Shown one piece after another: positions 1-9,480 of a DNA stretch of 64,000 nucleotides. The notes beneath the pieces were generated by a model. That model did not search any database. It had not been told where the DNA came from and was given only the letters and a program-made list of their open reading frames with translations. Numbering within the stretch: the first letter of the stretch is position 1; each line of letters opens with the position of its first letter. The translations under genes and the position numbers were made by a program. The DNA comes from Shinella zoogloeoides (GTDB taxonomy: Bacteria; Pseudomonadota; Alphaproteobacteria; Rhizobiales; Rhizobiaceae). The DNA lies in contig NZ_CP132313.1 in NCBI RefSeq assembly GCF_030733845.1, positions 186,001-250,000 on the forward strand, written 5' to 3'.

Positions 1-92
1 ACGTCGCTGGCAGTGCGATCGTCGCCGCAAAGGTTCGCCAGAATTTGCCGCTCCTCAGGCCTTAGACGGACCCTGACCACCTCGCTGCGCAT
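1..92 (-). CDS. Partial mobilisation/ribbon-helix-helix-type protein (N-terminus only)
   Basis: The reverse strand has an ATG at 92 preceded by a good ribosome binding site (AAGGAAAG about 100-107). It opens a frame that begins MRSEVVRVRLRPEERQILAN and runs off the left edge after 30 codons. The pattern of alternating hydrophobic and charged residues followed by RPEER resembles the beta-strand plus helix start of small plasmid mobilisation accessory proteins (MobC/TraC-like) and other ribbon-helix-helix DNA binders. The family call is an inference from 30 residues; only the start site is clear from the sequence. It is divergent from the parA remnant at 544. Confidence 0.45.
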   Translation of the reverse strand, partial: MRSEVVRVRLRPEERQILANLCGDDRTASD

Positions 93-543
93 CGCTTTCC
101 TTCCGCTTGCCAGGTTGCCGGAGGCGACCCCAAAGCGCCACCGGCGCGCACCTGAGCCCTGCTATGGGGCGGGGCGACGTCGAGTTTGTACCACAAACTT
201 GACTATCCTGCCACACAAAAAGAAACTATATTTTATTCACAACCTAGCACTGCGGATACGCGGTCACGGCGCCTCTGCTCCGTCTGAGCAATTGACAATC
301 GTAATTGTGAACATAGCTACAGCCTATGCGACATTGCAGTTTCCATCAAAATATCGATTGTTAAGCGCTACCTGCCCTTCGTTTCCAACGGGCAATTGGC
401 AGTTGTCTGCTGGTCAATACCAATGGCCGACGAACGATCATCACTCGACAATCATCAATAGAATTGAGCAAACGGCCAGGGATTGCCTTGTGGAGAGGAA
501 TAGAAGAGATATTATAATTTACTCGCGGAACAAAGGAGGGATA
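93..543. promoter_or_regulatory. Divergent intergenic region with a palindrome and parA expression signals
   Basis: This 451-bp gap between the left-edge gene and parA shows no convincing gene. It holds a perfect inverted repeat AGTTTGT-ACC-ACAAACT at 183-199, a likely operator. It is AT-rich from 200 to 330. A TATAAT box lies at 513-518, and a strong ribosome binding site (AAAGGAGGG, 532-540) lies just before the parA ATG at 544. No well-spaced -35 box accompanies the TATAAT. An origin of transfer could lie here, but I see no recognisable nic-site motif. Confidence 0.4.
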
Positions 544-1226
544 ATGATCGTCACCATCGCCAATCCGAAGGGCGGGACTGGGAAAACCACGCTCGTCCGC
601 GCGCTCTCCGGCACGGCCGCCCACGCCGGTAACAATGTCTTCCTGATCGATGCCGATAGCCGCGCCAATACGATGCGATGGGTCACGATGTCGAAACAAA
701 TGGAGATCTGGCCAGAGCTGCTGGAGGCGGAAAGCTGCCTCGACCCAAACCAGATCTACAAGCTCGCCCTCCGCAAACTACACGAAGGAAAGATTGTATT
801 TGTCGATGTCGAAGGCACGACCAACGAAACCCTCTTTGCAGGCCTCTACCGTGCCGACATCGTCCTCATTCCGCTGCAGACGACCCAGGACGACGTCGTT
901 GCCGATGCAGCTCGCGTTGAACCATGTTTCGGTGGTTGAAGACGATCACAGACGCAAGCTGTCGACGATGAACGTCATCAACCAGCACGATTTGGTAACC
1001 GGACGCGCCAAGGCCCATGAACCCCTCCGCGAAATCCTGCGTGAAAGCGGTGTTGCTCTTGCGTCCCGGCCGATCGCCCGGCGGGCGTCCTATCAGTCCA
1101 TCGGCGCCGCCGGCACACTCCAGACCCGCCTTGAAACCCGATTTGAAAGCAATTGCGGAAATAGAAGTGCTCCTTAGCGAGTTGCTCGCCCTCTACAAGG
1201 CGTTGGCCTGCGAGGCAAACCAATAA
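544..1226 (+). pseudogene. parA: ParA-family partition ATPase, broken by two frameshifts
   Basis: The start MIVTIANPKGGTGKTT carries the deviant Walker A motif of ParA/MinD ATPases, and VFLIDADSRAN and IVFVDVEG follow as expected. The first frame ends at 939, but the family sequence continues in the next frame (ALNHVSVVEDD, then MNVINQHDLVTGRAK), so a shift lies near 911-918 where CGCG may have lost a CG pair. A second shift near 1120-1140 is needed to reach the C-terminal helix (PDLKAIAEIEVLLSELLALY), which stops at 1224-1226. The reassembled product would be about 225 residues, normal for small plasmid ParA proteins. It has an excellent ribosome binding site. It probably served plasmid segregation and is now inactive, unless the indels are sequencing errors. 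Confidence 0.75.
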
Positions 1227-1252
1227 GCGGGGGCGTAGACAGCAAGCACCTT

Positions 1253-1597
1253 GTGCTCGGACTGATTTCGACGGGGCGAGACAGGCCCTCTTTGCGAGAA
1301 AAGGCAGGTCCTGCCGCAAAATCGGCCGACGAAGATCAGGCGTCGACACTGAAGCTGCCCTTGGCCCGCGGCCGGCTCCGCGGTCTGGTGGCCAAGGGCG
1401 AAAGCCGGGACCCGGTCGCGGGTAAACGCTTCCGCGACACCGAGAAAGTCACAACCGGCATCTAAATCCGCGCCGAGGTCCAAAAGACGCTGAAGATGCT
1501 CGCTGCGATCGAACGGCGGAAGTTCAACGCCTAAATCGAAGAGGCGATCGACGACTATCTCAAAAAAATCGCCGACCGGATCCTCGATATCTACTGA
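1253..1597 (+). pseudogene. Ribbon-helix-helix partition partner (ParB/ParG-like) with two in-frame stops
   Basis: A frame open from a GTG at 1253 continues to a TGA at 1595-1597 but is interrupted by TAA at 1463-1465 and again at 1532-1534, all in one frame. The second half reads IRAEVQKTLKMLAAIERRKF, then IEEAIDDYLKKIADRILDIY. This is the typical beta-strand, helix, helix pattern of small DNA-binding partners encoded directly after plasmid parA genes. Either stop could come from a single C-to-T change in CAA, though this cannot be shown here. It lies 26 bp after the parA remnant, as expected for a parA-parB pair. The family assignment is inferred from pattern and position. Confidence 0.5.
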
Positions 1598-2003
1598 GCG
1601 TGAGCAAGCCGCCTTCATCAGGCGATCCGCCTTGCGGTCTCCCCATTCGCCGCAAGGCGGCCATCAGCATCGGGCCAAGGCCAAATTCACCGCGCGACGC
1701 CTTACGCGTAAGGTCGCGCAGATTGCCGCTTGCCGAATTGATATGTTCGGCCCTTTCCAGGATGCGGGCGACCGCAATAGCGGCATTTTCCGCACCCATC
1801 ACCTCGCAAGCCTCATGGTCGGCCGAGGGACTGACCCCGAGCATCGATCGGACGACCACGGCGGCCGTAATCAGGTTCCGCCAACTCTCGATCCGGCCGC
1901 CGGTCGTGTAGTCGGCGATCTGCGGGCAAGCTTTCAGCACCAGTGGTAGATCACCTCGATTTTCGGCGTCTGCCGCCATCCGCTCGAGGATGCTCTTCTT
2001 CAT
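1560..2003 (-). pseudogene. repC: RepC replication initiator, C-terminal fragment
   Basis: The 147-codon frame contains the conserved C-terminal region of RepC, the replication initiator of repABC plasmids of alphaproteobacteria: CPQIADYTTGGRIESWRNLI, AAVVVRSMLGVSPSA, ENAAIAVARILERAEHINSA and GNLRDLTRKASRGEFGLGPM. Full RepC is about 400 residues, so the N-terminal two thirds with the DNA-binding part is missing. Upstream the frame is closed at once by a TAA codon. A different frame (about 2000-2149, ending in VNFEILELVHNVWGRNA) runs into this ATG with an ATGA overlap. That upstream piece is not recognised and may be debris from the rearrangement. The 3' end overlaps the convergent partition pseudogene. 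No repA or repB precedes it, so this locus cannot replicate the plasmid. Confidence 0.75.
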
Positions 2004-2222
2004 GCGTTACGCCCCCAGACATTGTGAACGAGTTCAAGGATTTCGAAATTCACGCAGTCGGCGCTCTCGATGGCCCGCTTGAGGGGTTCCCGGCAGTGGC
2101 GGTCGGACCGGAACACCGCAGATTGGTGATGCTTGTGAGATGCGCGGACTTAGCGAGCAAGCCTCCATATTCTGGTGATGGGGGGAGCGCCACCGGTGGC
2201 GACGGCGCTCTCGTACTCGCGG

Positions 2223-3071
2223 TCAGGATTTCAGCGCCGCCATCCGCTCACCAAGCAGCCAGAGGGCTTTGTTCAGCTTGATGTCCTGATCGATCCCGGT
2301 CACGGCGCGGGACGTCGCACGGCGCGGCCTGCCGAGATCGTCGCGGCCGACGCCGCGCAAACCACCCTTGATCGCATTCTCCTGGACCACGTTCCAGACG
2401 GTCCAGAGGTCATCCCCGCGATCGTTGTTGCGGCGGGGCACAAGCAACTGTTCCGCCTTGATGGGGGTTTTGGTCTCGCCATCCGCATCTGCGAAACGCA
2501 AGACGTGCGCCGCATCGGCAAGGATTTCCTTCTCCTCCTGCCTCAGGCGCATGGCAGACCAGTGTTGGGGGGCGGCAAGCGTGCGTTCTGCCTCGCCGAG
2601 AACGCGATAGGTGCCCTCGATGACCTTGTGCTGCACGTCACCACAATGCCGAACCGTGATGGCGTCGATAGTGCCGGTCTGCACCACCAACGAATTAAGG
2701 CAGCGAATGCGGAAAAGCCCAGCCATCAGTTCATAGGCGCTGGTTCCGTCATTGGCATTCTTCAGCAGGATTTCGCAGACGGTATCGCCCACGTTGTAGA
2801 CCCTGCCGTCATCGACGCGGCGCAGGCGGATCAGATGCTTGGTAAAGTCCGCCTTACCCTCCGTGCGGCTGTGGGATTGCTTTACGCCGACCGGTAGAAA
2901 GCCCTCATTCATGAGGCCGCGAAGGATATCGATGGTCGGGATGGGTCTGAAGCGTTTGGACCGGCTTTCATGGGCGGATACGGCAAAGATGGAGGGAGCG
3001 ATGCGGCGCATTTCGCCTTCGGCCAGGGCCCGGCCGGTGTCGAAACGCGCAGTCTGGGTGTAGATAGTCAT
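2223..3071 (-). CDS. DUF932 family protein
   Basis: This 282-residue protein has the features of DUF932, a family common on rhizobial plasmids and in phage-like elements and of unknown biochemical role. Recognisable stretches are FRPIPTIDILRGLMNEGFLP near the N-terminus, RCLNSLVV in the middle and the C-terminal half rich in charged residues. The start at 3071 (MTIYTQTARF) is chosen because AAGGAGA lies 8 bp upstream; the longer frame back to 3215 runs through hairpin-rich leader DNA. Unlike its neighbours to the left it is intact. It is preceded by a strongly folded 5' leader at 3075-3185. The gene is monocistronic as far as can be seen. Confidence 0.75.
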   Translation of the reverse strand: MTIYTQTARFDTGRALAEGEMRRIAPSIFAVSAHESRSKRFRPIPTIDILRGLMNEGFLPVGVKQSHSRTEGKADFTKHLIRLRRVDDGRVYNVGDTVCEILLKNANDGTSAYELMAGLFRIRCLNSLVVQTGTIDAITVRHCGDVQHKVIEGTYRVLGEAERTLAAPQHWSAMRLRQEEKEILADAAHVLRFADADGETKTPIKAEQLLVPRRNNDRGDDLWTVWNVVQENAIKGGLRGVGRDDLGRPRRATSRAVTGIDQDIKLNKALWLLGERMAALKS

Positions 3072-3074
3072 ATT

Positions 3075-3185
3075 CTGTCTCCTTTTCCGCAAGTCCCAAA
3101 GGAAGACCCCCTTGGGCGAAGCCTCCCCGGTCTTTCCGGGGAATGGCCTCTGACATTCCCCCGGACAGAGGGGGGAGGGCACAGC
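3075..3185 (-). promoter_or_regulatory. GC-rich structured 5' leader of the DUF932 gene
   Basis: The leader can fold into several strong hairpins, given here in + strand coordinates: CCCCGG-TCTTT-CCGGGG at 3125-3141, GGGGAATG paired with CATTCCCC at 3138-3145 and 3154-3161, and CCCAA paired with TTGGG at 3095-3099 and 3112-3116. The first two share the GGGG at 3138-3141, so they cannot form together. That is the layout expected of an attenuator or another RNA switch. The ribosome binding site follows directly. The function is inferred; no known riboswitch family was recognised. Confidence 0.45.
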
Positions 3186-3544
3186 CCGCCCCACGGCGGC
3201 GCGCGGGCGGATCAAGGGGTCGTGTCGGGGAAAAAACGGAAGGTTCGGCGCACAGCGTTGAAAGCCGTTTTTTCTGCCGACGCGACAAGCGGCTTGCCGC
3301 GCCTGCCCCTTGAACCGAACGCTCGGCGATGTCAGGGGCCAGACGAACGATGCGGCCCGTATGCGGGCCTCATGAGAGCGAGCTGCGGCGCAGACCTGAC
3401 GGTGCGTGTCGCTACCGAAGACGGCCGTCTACGATTGGTCGTTGCTGTCACCTTCAGTGGATGTTTTGCGGAACGACGCTGCCGGCGTGACCGAGCAGGG
3501 TGTGTGCCGCCCGGATTAAGCCTTCCGCAACCGAGAAAATCGGT
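3186..3544. other. Intergenic stretch without a recognisable gene
   Basis: Between the DUF932 leader and the TrbM-like gene I see no open frame with a family resemblance or a good ribosome binding site. The promoter of the DUF932 gene should lie in its left part. Confidence 0.4.
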
Positions 3545-4054
3545 CTATCTGTTGAGTTCGAACCAGTGCCGCTCGGTTTGTCCTGACGTGTCATTCTCGA
3601 TGTCGAAGTAATATGGCTCTAACCTGAGCGGTCGGGATATGGAGATCGTTTGAATGCAACTCCGCTGCCGATCAGAATTGTAGAAACCGTGCGCTTTGTC
3701 CTGGCAAATGCTGACCGTCTTGACGCAGAGATCGCCTTCTTGGGTGAGACTGTCGCCATCTTTCCTTCTTCCAACCCGATAGCCTTCCGGGCACGCAGCG
3801 TATCTCTCGTGGCCCGGCCGGCTTGTTCCCGCCTCAGGACAAGCGGGCCAATCGAAGCCGGGTTTGTTCATCGCAGCAATAAGCCGCTTCATCGGCGGAT
3901 GGCATGCGGACACGCCTCGCCAGGATGGCTTGGAAGACGAGGCGCAAAACAGGACTTCGCAGCCCCATTCGCTTGCAGCCACGGGAGCGTGAAGTGTCGC
4001 GGCAGACAAAACCACTTCGAGGATGACGCATGCAGAAATGGCTCTGAGGCGCAT
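3545..4054 (-). CDS. TrbM/KikA-like secreted conjugation-associated protein
   Basis: From the ATG at 4054 (ribosome binding site AAGGAG 8 bp upstream) the 169-residue product begins with a signal-peptide-like stretch (MRLRAISACVILEVVLSAAT) cleaved near APVAASE. The mature start then reads SEWGCEVLFCASSSKPSWRG, followed by CHPPMKRLIAAM. The paired cysteines and the CHPPM motif resemble the TrbM/KikA family of periplasmic proteins encoded in plasmid transfer regions. The C-terminal half contains further cysteines (YAACPEGY, DLCVKTVSICQDK) that probably form disulfide bonds. No other trb or tra genes are near, so it may be a remnant of a transfer region or work alone. An in-frame ATG at 4081 lacks a ribosome binding site. 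Confidence 0.6.
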   Translation of the reverse strand: MRLRAISACVILEVVLSAATLHAPVAASEWGCEVLFCASSSKPSWRGVSACHPPMKRLIAAMNKPGFDWPACPEAGTSRPGHERYAACPEGYRVGRRKDGDSLTQEGDLCVKTVSICQDKAHGFYNSDRQRSCIQTISISRPLRLEPYYFDIENDTSGQTERHWFELNR

Positions 4055-4084
4055 CAGCGAACTCCTTCTCAAACACCGCAATGA

Positions 4085-4100
4085 ATAAACTATAGTTTAT
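4085..4100. promoter_or_regulatory. Perfect 16-bp palindrome between divergent genes
   Basis: ATAAACTATAGTTTAT is a perfect palindrome 6 bp upstream of the XRE regulator start (4107) and 31 bp upstream of the TrbM-like gene start (4054). It includes a TATAGT box that could serve as -10 for the regulator. The likely role is an operator bound by the XRE protein that controls both genes; this is inferred from position. Confidence 0.55.
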
Positions 4101-4106
4101 GCTACA

Positions 4107-4409
4107 ATGACGGGCAAGCGCAAGAAAACCGACACAGACCTCGGCAAAATGATCCTTCGAAACATGGCGACGGTCATGGAGCGCGAGCGGGAGAACCGCG
4201 CCATGACAAAGAAGGAATTTGCGGTGATCTGCGAGATTACCATACCGTATTATTTCAGGATCCTCGATGGTACGGCGAACCCTTCGCTCCAGGTTATGAC
4301 GCGGATCAGCACCAACCTGCAGGTGCCTTTGCAGGAATTGATGACGGGTGCCAAGCTCAGCGACGACCAAATTCAACTTCTAACCGCGATTAACAGGGCC
4401 ACCGAATAA
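4107..4409 (+). CDS. XRE-family helix-turn-helix regulator
   Basis: This 100-residue protein has a helix-turn-helix of the Cro/C1 type at about residues 33-80: TKKEFAVICEITIPYYFRIL, DGTANPSLQVMTRISTNLQV, then PLQELM. The basic N-terminus (MTGKRKKTDTD) and short C-terminal tail are usual for stand-alone repressors. No Shine-Dalgarno sequence precedes the ATG, and the palindrome at 4085-4100 overlaps the probable promoter, so translation may be leaderless or weak. It is divergent from the TrbM-like gene and is the obvious candidate to repress it and itself. Confidence 0.8.
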   Translation: MTGKRKKTDTDLGKMILRNMATVMERERENRAMTKKEFAVICEITIPYYFRILDGTANPSLQVMTRISTNLQVPLQELMTGAKLSDDQIQLLTAINRATE

Positions 4410-4750
4410 TCGCGGAATAGACAATAATTTACTCCCCAAACCCCCGAAAAGCGACCGAGCGGAAAGGGAGACGACGTCGAGGACTTAGCATCGCCGGCCG
4501 TTCTTCTCGCTGTTTGTCCGGCGTCGTGGCTGCTCCTGACGTTTCTTGATGTACGCCAGGACGACACCAAACCCTTCGTTCTTGTTGATCGCCGCATGCG
4601 TCACCCGCTCGTTCTTGTCGAACGCTCCGGTATGACAGAGTGCCCTTCCAGCGCATTTATCTTCGAGTAAATGGACCGAGCTCGTCCTCGCAATCGGTTG
4701 GTTATTCAAGAAGCGGCGGGCTCGTTTCCTCGATGCCTGCGGAGATCGGC
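4410..4750. other. Intergenic stretch with no supported gene
   Basis: The 341 bp between the XRE gene and the FAD oxidase gene have open frames on the reverse strand (for example 4485-4808), but none has a recognisable family or a good ribosome binding site. It may contain the terminator of the leftward metabolic operon, although no clear hairpin with a T run was found. Confidence 0.35.
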
Positions 4751-5908
4751 TTAGCGCACGGAAAACCGCTCCGGGCGGAACGTCGCCAGCATGGGATGCT
4801 CGGCGCATGTCGCCATCTCGTATGCGAGCAATTCGCCGACGATGAGTCCGAGCGTCGCGCCGCTATGGCTGAACGCGACATAATAGCCCGGGATGTCCTT
4901 GAGCGCGCCGACGACCGGTTCGCCGTCGCCGGGGATCGGCTTGCCGCCGACGCCGATCGTGGCGACTTCGAGCTTCGGATTGCCCTCCATCACCTTTGCG
5001 GCTTCGGCCAGAAGCGTCGCAACGACGCTGTCGTCGATGTCGTATCCGCCATCCGCACGCAGCGTCACGCCCTCGTCGGCAGCCCAATCGGCGTCGATCG
5101 AGAAGGTGCCGCCCGGCGCGGGGCGCACCGCGACACGAGGCGTGTTCAAGACGGCGCGCAGGGGATGGGCGAGCGGCTTGGTCTGCACCAGAAAGGCGAC
5201 GGGCGTCCCATCGCCGATCGTCTGCCCGCTCTCCGCCGCCATCTTCGGCACGGCGGGGCCGGTCGCCAGCACGATGGCATCGGCGGCGAAACGCTGGCCC
5301 GCCGCGGTTTCGGCACCAACGGCACGGCCACCCTCGATCACGACCCGCGCAGCCCCCTGATCGGTCACCAGCACGCCCCCGAGGCCGGAAAACTCCGTGA
5401 GAAGCAGACCGATCAGCGCCGGCAGATCGACCCAGCCTTCGCCGGGATTGAAGATCGCGCCCTGCGGCGTGATCGCCCTGGCATCGATGCCGGGCGTGAC
5501 GCCGGCGATGGCTGCCGCCGGAAGCCATTGTGCATCATAGGCAAGCGAGATTTCGTAGCGATAGGCCGCATCGATCGCGTTGCGCGCGTCGTCTGCATCC
5601 CAGGTCAGGCCGCCGTCGAAGCGAAGCCAGTCGGCATCCGGAAACCGTGCCGAGAGCGTTCGGTAGCGGTCGATGCCGGCCATGCGCAGCCGGTGATAGG
5701 GCTCGGAGCGCATGCGCGCCGAATTCAGCCAGGACAGCGAGCGGCCGGAGGCGCCGTTGGCCGGCGGGCCGTCATTGAGGATGGTGACGCGGATGCCGCG
5801 CCGGGCGAGCTGGACGCCGGTGGAAACGCCGAAGATGCCGGCGCCGATGATGACGGCCGAGGAGATGGTGGTGTCGGTCATGGTGGTGTCTTTCAATCGG
5901 TTGGTCAT
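4751..5908 (-). CDS. FAD-dependent oxidoreductase of the D-amino-acid oxidase (DAO) family
   Basis: This 385-residue soluble flavoprotein has an N-terminal dinucleotide-binding motif (AVIIGAGIFGVSTGVQLARR, about residues 18-37) and the DAO fold through to the C-terminal GYYVAFSHSGATLGLIVGELL, which closes around FAD. Family members oxidise secondary or primary amines of amino acids (glycine oxidase, sarcosine oxidase, D-amino-acid dehydrogenase). The exact substrate is not readable. It is the last gene of a leftward operon after an amino-acid-type ABC transporter and a Gfo/Idh dehydrogenase, so it probably oxidises the imported compound or its product. The ATG at 5908 has a weak ribosome binding site; an internal ATG at 5881 is an alternative. 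Confidence 0.8.
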   Translation of the reverse strand: MTNRLKDTTMTDTTISSAVIIGAGIFGVSTGVQLARRGIRVTILNDGPPANGASGRSLSWLNSARMRSEPYHRLRMAGIDRYRTLSARFPDADWLRFDGGLTWDADDARNAIDAAYRYEISLAYDAQWLPAAAIAGVTPGIDARAITPQGAIFNPGEGWVDLPALIGLLLTEFSGLGGVLVTDQGAARVVIEGGRAVGAETAAGQRFAADAIVLATGPAVPKMAAESGQTIGDGTPVAFLVQTKPLAHPLRAVLNTPRVAVRPAPGGTFSIDADWAADEGVTLRADGGYDIDDSVVATLLAEAAKVMEGNPKLEVATIGVGGKPIPGDGEPVVGALKDIPGYYVAFSHSGATLGLIVGELLAYEMATCAEHPMLATFRPERFSVR

Positions 5909-5925
5909 GCAGATGGATCAGGCGC

Positions 5926-6933
<1,008 letters not shown>

Positions 6934-6951
6934 GGTGTCCTCCTTCCCGGC

Positions 6952-8460
6952 TTAGAGCACTTCCGCGAGGAAGCGCTGCAGACGCGGGCTCTGCGGGTTG
7001 CCGAAGATCGCCGCTGGCGAACCCGCCTCCACCACGCGCCCCTCGTCCATGAAGACGACCTGATCGGCGACGCGGCGGGCAAAGCCCATCTCATGCGTGA
7101 CGACGACCATGGTCATGCCGCGCTTGCCGAGATCGGCCATCAGGTTGAGCACGCCCTTGACCAGTTCTGGATCTAGCGCGCTCGTCACCTCGTCGAAGAG
7201 AATGACTTCGGGCTCCATGGCGAGCGCGCGGGCGATGGCGACGCGCTGCTGCTGGCCGCCCGAGAGACCGCCGGGTCTGTGATGCTGCCGGCTCGCAAGG
7301 CCGACATCGGCAAGGCGCGCCTTGGCGATGCGCTCGGCCTCGGCCTTCGGCAGCCCCTTGATCTTCGTCAGTGAGAGCATGACGTTTTCCAGCACCGTGT
7401 GGTCGGGGAAGAGGTTGAAGTGCTGGAACACCATGCCGACCCGCCGGCGTAGCGTTTCCGGCTTCATGGCGAGGATGCTCTCGCCGTCGATGAGGATATC
7501 GCCGCTCTTCGGCTCGACGAGACGGTTGAGCCCGCGCAGAAGCGTCGACTTGCCGGACCCGGAGGGGCCGATGATGCAGGTGACGCTGCCCGGCTTCACC
7601 GAGAGGTCGACGCCCTTGAGCACATCGAGTTCGCCATAGGCCATACCTAGATTGCGCACATCGAGACTGCCACCCTTGAAGGCAGCTTCGGAAGTACGGC
7701 TAGCACCATCAAGCTCGCTGACCTCCTCCAGCCCGCTGGTGACGACCGCCGGACGCTGCTTGCCGATGCGCAGGCGGTTGTCGATAGCGTTGACCACATG
7801 GGTGAGCGGCACTGTGACGACGAGATAGAAGACGCCGGCCAGGAGCAGCGGCGAAAGGTTGCCCGTAACCACGGCCTGATCCTGCCCGACGCGAAAGATC
7901 TCGCGTTCCGAGGCCAGCAGGCCGAGGAAATAGACCAGGCTCGAATCCTTGACGTTGCCGATGAACTGGTTGACGAGGGCCGGCAGCACGCGGCGCACGC
8001 CCTGCGGCACGACGATGAGCCGCATGCCCTGGCCGTAGCTCATCGAGAGCGCCCGGAAGGCCTCCATCTGGCCGCGATCGACGCTCTGGATGCCCGAGCG
8101 GAAGATCTCGCCGATATAGGCGCCGGCGATCAGGCTAAGCGCGAGAATGCCGAGCGGATAGGGCGACGGACCGAACAGTTCGCGCCCGATGCGCGCAAAG
8201 CCCTGCCCGATCAGCAGGATGGTGACGATCGCCGGCAGGCCGCGAAAGATATCCGTGTAGAGGCGCGCTGGAATGCGCAGCCAGGGCGACCTGGAAATGC
8301 CCATGATGGCGAGCACCATGCCGATGACAACGCCGAGTACCGTCGAGGCCGCGGCAAGGATAAGGGTATTCTTGAGCCCGACCGTGATCATGGTCGGCAG
8401 CACTTCTGCCATCGCATTCCAGTCGAGGAAGCTGCGGCGCAGGTTTTCAAGCCAGTTCAT
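6952..8460 (-). CDS. ABC transporter permease-ATPase fusion, polar amino acid uptake (PAAT) type
   Basis: A single 502-residue polypeptide carries both transporter parts. The N-terminal half (about residues 20-225) is a membrane permease with the motif EAFRALSMSYGQGMRLIVVP (EAA loop). The C-terminal half (about 255-502) is an ATPase with Walker A GPSGSGKS, signature LSGGQQQR, Walker B VILFDEVTSALDPE and the H-loop THE. Permease-ATPase fusions of this kind occur among rhizobial polar amino acid uptake systems. The start at 8460 (MNWLENLRR) fits the permease; the longer frame begins with a TTG and has no membrane sequence. It lies 60 bp after the binding-protein gene and works with it at the inner membrane. 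Confidence 0.85.
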   Translation of the reverse strand: MNWLENLRRSFLDWNAMAEVLPTMITVGLKNTLILAAASTVLGVVIGMVLAIMGISRSPWLRIPARLYTDIFRGLPAIVTILLIGQGFARIGRELFGPSPYPLGILALSLIAGAYIGEIFRSGIQSVDRGQMEAFRALSMSYGQGMRLIVVPQGVRRVLPALVNQFIGNVKDSSLVYFLGLLASEREIFRVGQDQAVVTGNLSPLLLAGVFYLVVTVPLTHVVNAIDNRLRIGKQRPAVVTSGLEEVSELDGASRTSEAAFKGGSLDVRNLGMAYGELDVLKGVDLSVKPGSVTCIIGPSGSGKSTLLRGLNRLVEPKSGDILIDGESILAMKPETLRRRVGMVFQHFNLFPDHTVLENVMLSLTKIKGLPKAEAERIAKARLADVGLASRQHHRPGGLSGGQQQRVAIARALAMEPEVILFDEVTSALDPELVKGVLNLMADLGKRGMTMVVVTHEMGFARRVADQVVFMDEGRVVEAGSPAAIFGNPQSPRLQRFLAEVL

Positions 8461-8520
8461 CAGGAGGTCCCTTGAAAGAAAGACCGGCCCGACCGACAAG
8501 ATCGGACCGGCAAGGCAGCA

Positions 8521-9357
8521 TCACTGCTTGGGAAGATACGCGTCCGGCATGGGCGTGCCCGGGAACCATTTTTCGTGCAGGGTCTTCCAGGTGCCGTCCT
8601 GCATGGCGGCCTTGAGGCCCTTGTTCAGCGCGTCGCGCAGGGCGTCATTGCCCTTGCGGACGACGAAGCCTGCGGGCGCGTCGAAGCTCGGGATGTTGAC
8701 GGCGACCTTCAGCTCGGGATAGCGCGCCGCGTAGTCCTTGGCGGCTTCATAATCGAGGAAATGCGCATCGACCGTGCCATTGTTGAGCGCGGAGACGGCG
8801 GAGTTGTTGTCGGGGAACTTGACGAGATCCGCCCCGGTGAAATTCTTCTCGGCATAGATTTCCTGGAGCGTGCCCTGCACGACGCCGAGGCGCTTGCCCT
8901 TGAGGCCGGCGGGCTCGGTGATACCGGCATCAGAGGTCAGCACCGTCAGGAAGCCGGCGAGATAGCCATCCGAGAAATCGACGGTCTCCTTGCGCTTGTC
9001 CGTCGTGCCGATCGCAGCGGCGGCGACGTCGAAGCGGCTGTTGGCGACCGACGGCATCAGCGCGGAGAATTCCTGCCCCGTGAAAATCACCTGCTCCTTC
9101 TTGTAGCCCAGGCGCTCCGCGACATTCAGGAAGAGCTCTATGTCGAAGCCGGTGAAGTTGCCGTCGGCGGTCGTGAAGGCATAGGGCTTGGCATCGCCCA
9201 TCGTGCCGACGCTGATGACGGCGGGGTCGATGAGGCCCAGCGGATTGTCCTCAGCAAGGGCCGGCGTCATGGCGCCTGCCAGCACGCCGAAGGCCATCGC
9301 GAGGGCGCCGGCCCGCAACCGGGCGATAGGGGCAATCAGAGATTTGGAAAATTGCAT
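8521..9357 (-). CDS. ABC transporter substrate-binding protein, amino-acid type
   Basis: This 278-residue periplasmic protein has a signal peptide ending about MTPALA|ED. It shows the family 3 solute-binding pattern: [20 protein letters not shown], then [20 protein letters not shown] and [15 protein letters not shown], and a second lobe with [20 protein letters not shown]. These proteins bind amino acids, opines and similar small polar compounds. The start at 9357 has the ribosome binding site GAGGAGA; upstream in-frame codons lie in the leader. It is the first gene of the leftward operon and lies next to the two LacI-type operators, so the operon is probably induced by its substrate. Confidence 0.85.
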   Translation of the reverse strand: MQFSKSLIAPIARLRAGALAMAFGVLAGAMTPALAEDNPLGLIDPAVISVGTMGDAKPYAFTTADGNFTGFDIELFLNVAERLGYKKEQVIFTGQEFSALMPSVANSRFDVAAAAIGTTDKRKETVDFSDGYLAGFLTVLTSDAGITEPAGLKGKRLGVVQGTLQEIYAEKNFTGADLVKFPDNNSAVSALNNGTVDAHFLDYEAAKDYAARYPELKVAVNIPSFDAPAGFVVRKGNDALRDALNKGLKAAMQDGTWKTLHEKWFPGTPMPDAYLPKQ

Positions 9358-9480
9358 CTGGTTCGTCTCCTCTGGTGGTTCTTGCAAGGATTTCAAGGCG
9401 CGCGAAATCCCATCCTGACGGCGGCATGAACCGCGCGTCCGTCCGAGCGCCTCTCTAGCTGGATCGATCGCTTCTTCTAT

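Noticed and set aside
2010..2149. Short reverse frame ending VNFEILELVHNVWGRNA just upstream of the repC remnant
   Set aside because: It has no start codon with a ribosome binding site and no recognised family; treated as rearrangement debris.
4485..4808. 107-codon reverse frame before the FAD oxidase gene
   Set aside because: No family, no ribosome binding site, and partly overlapping the end of a well-supported gene.
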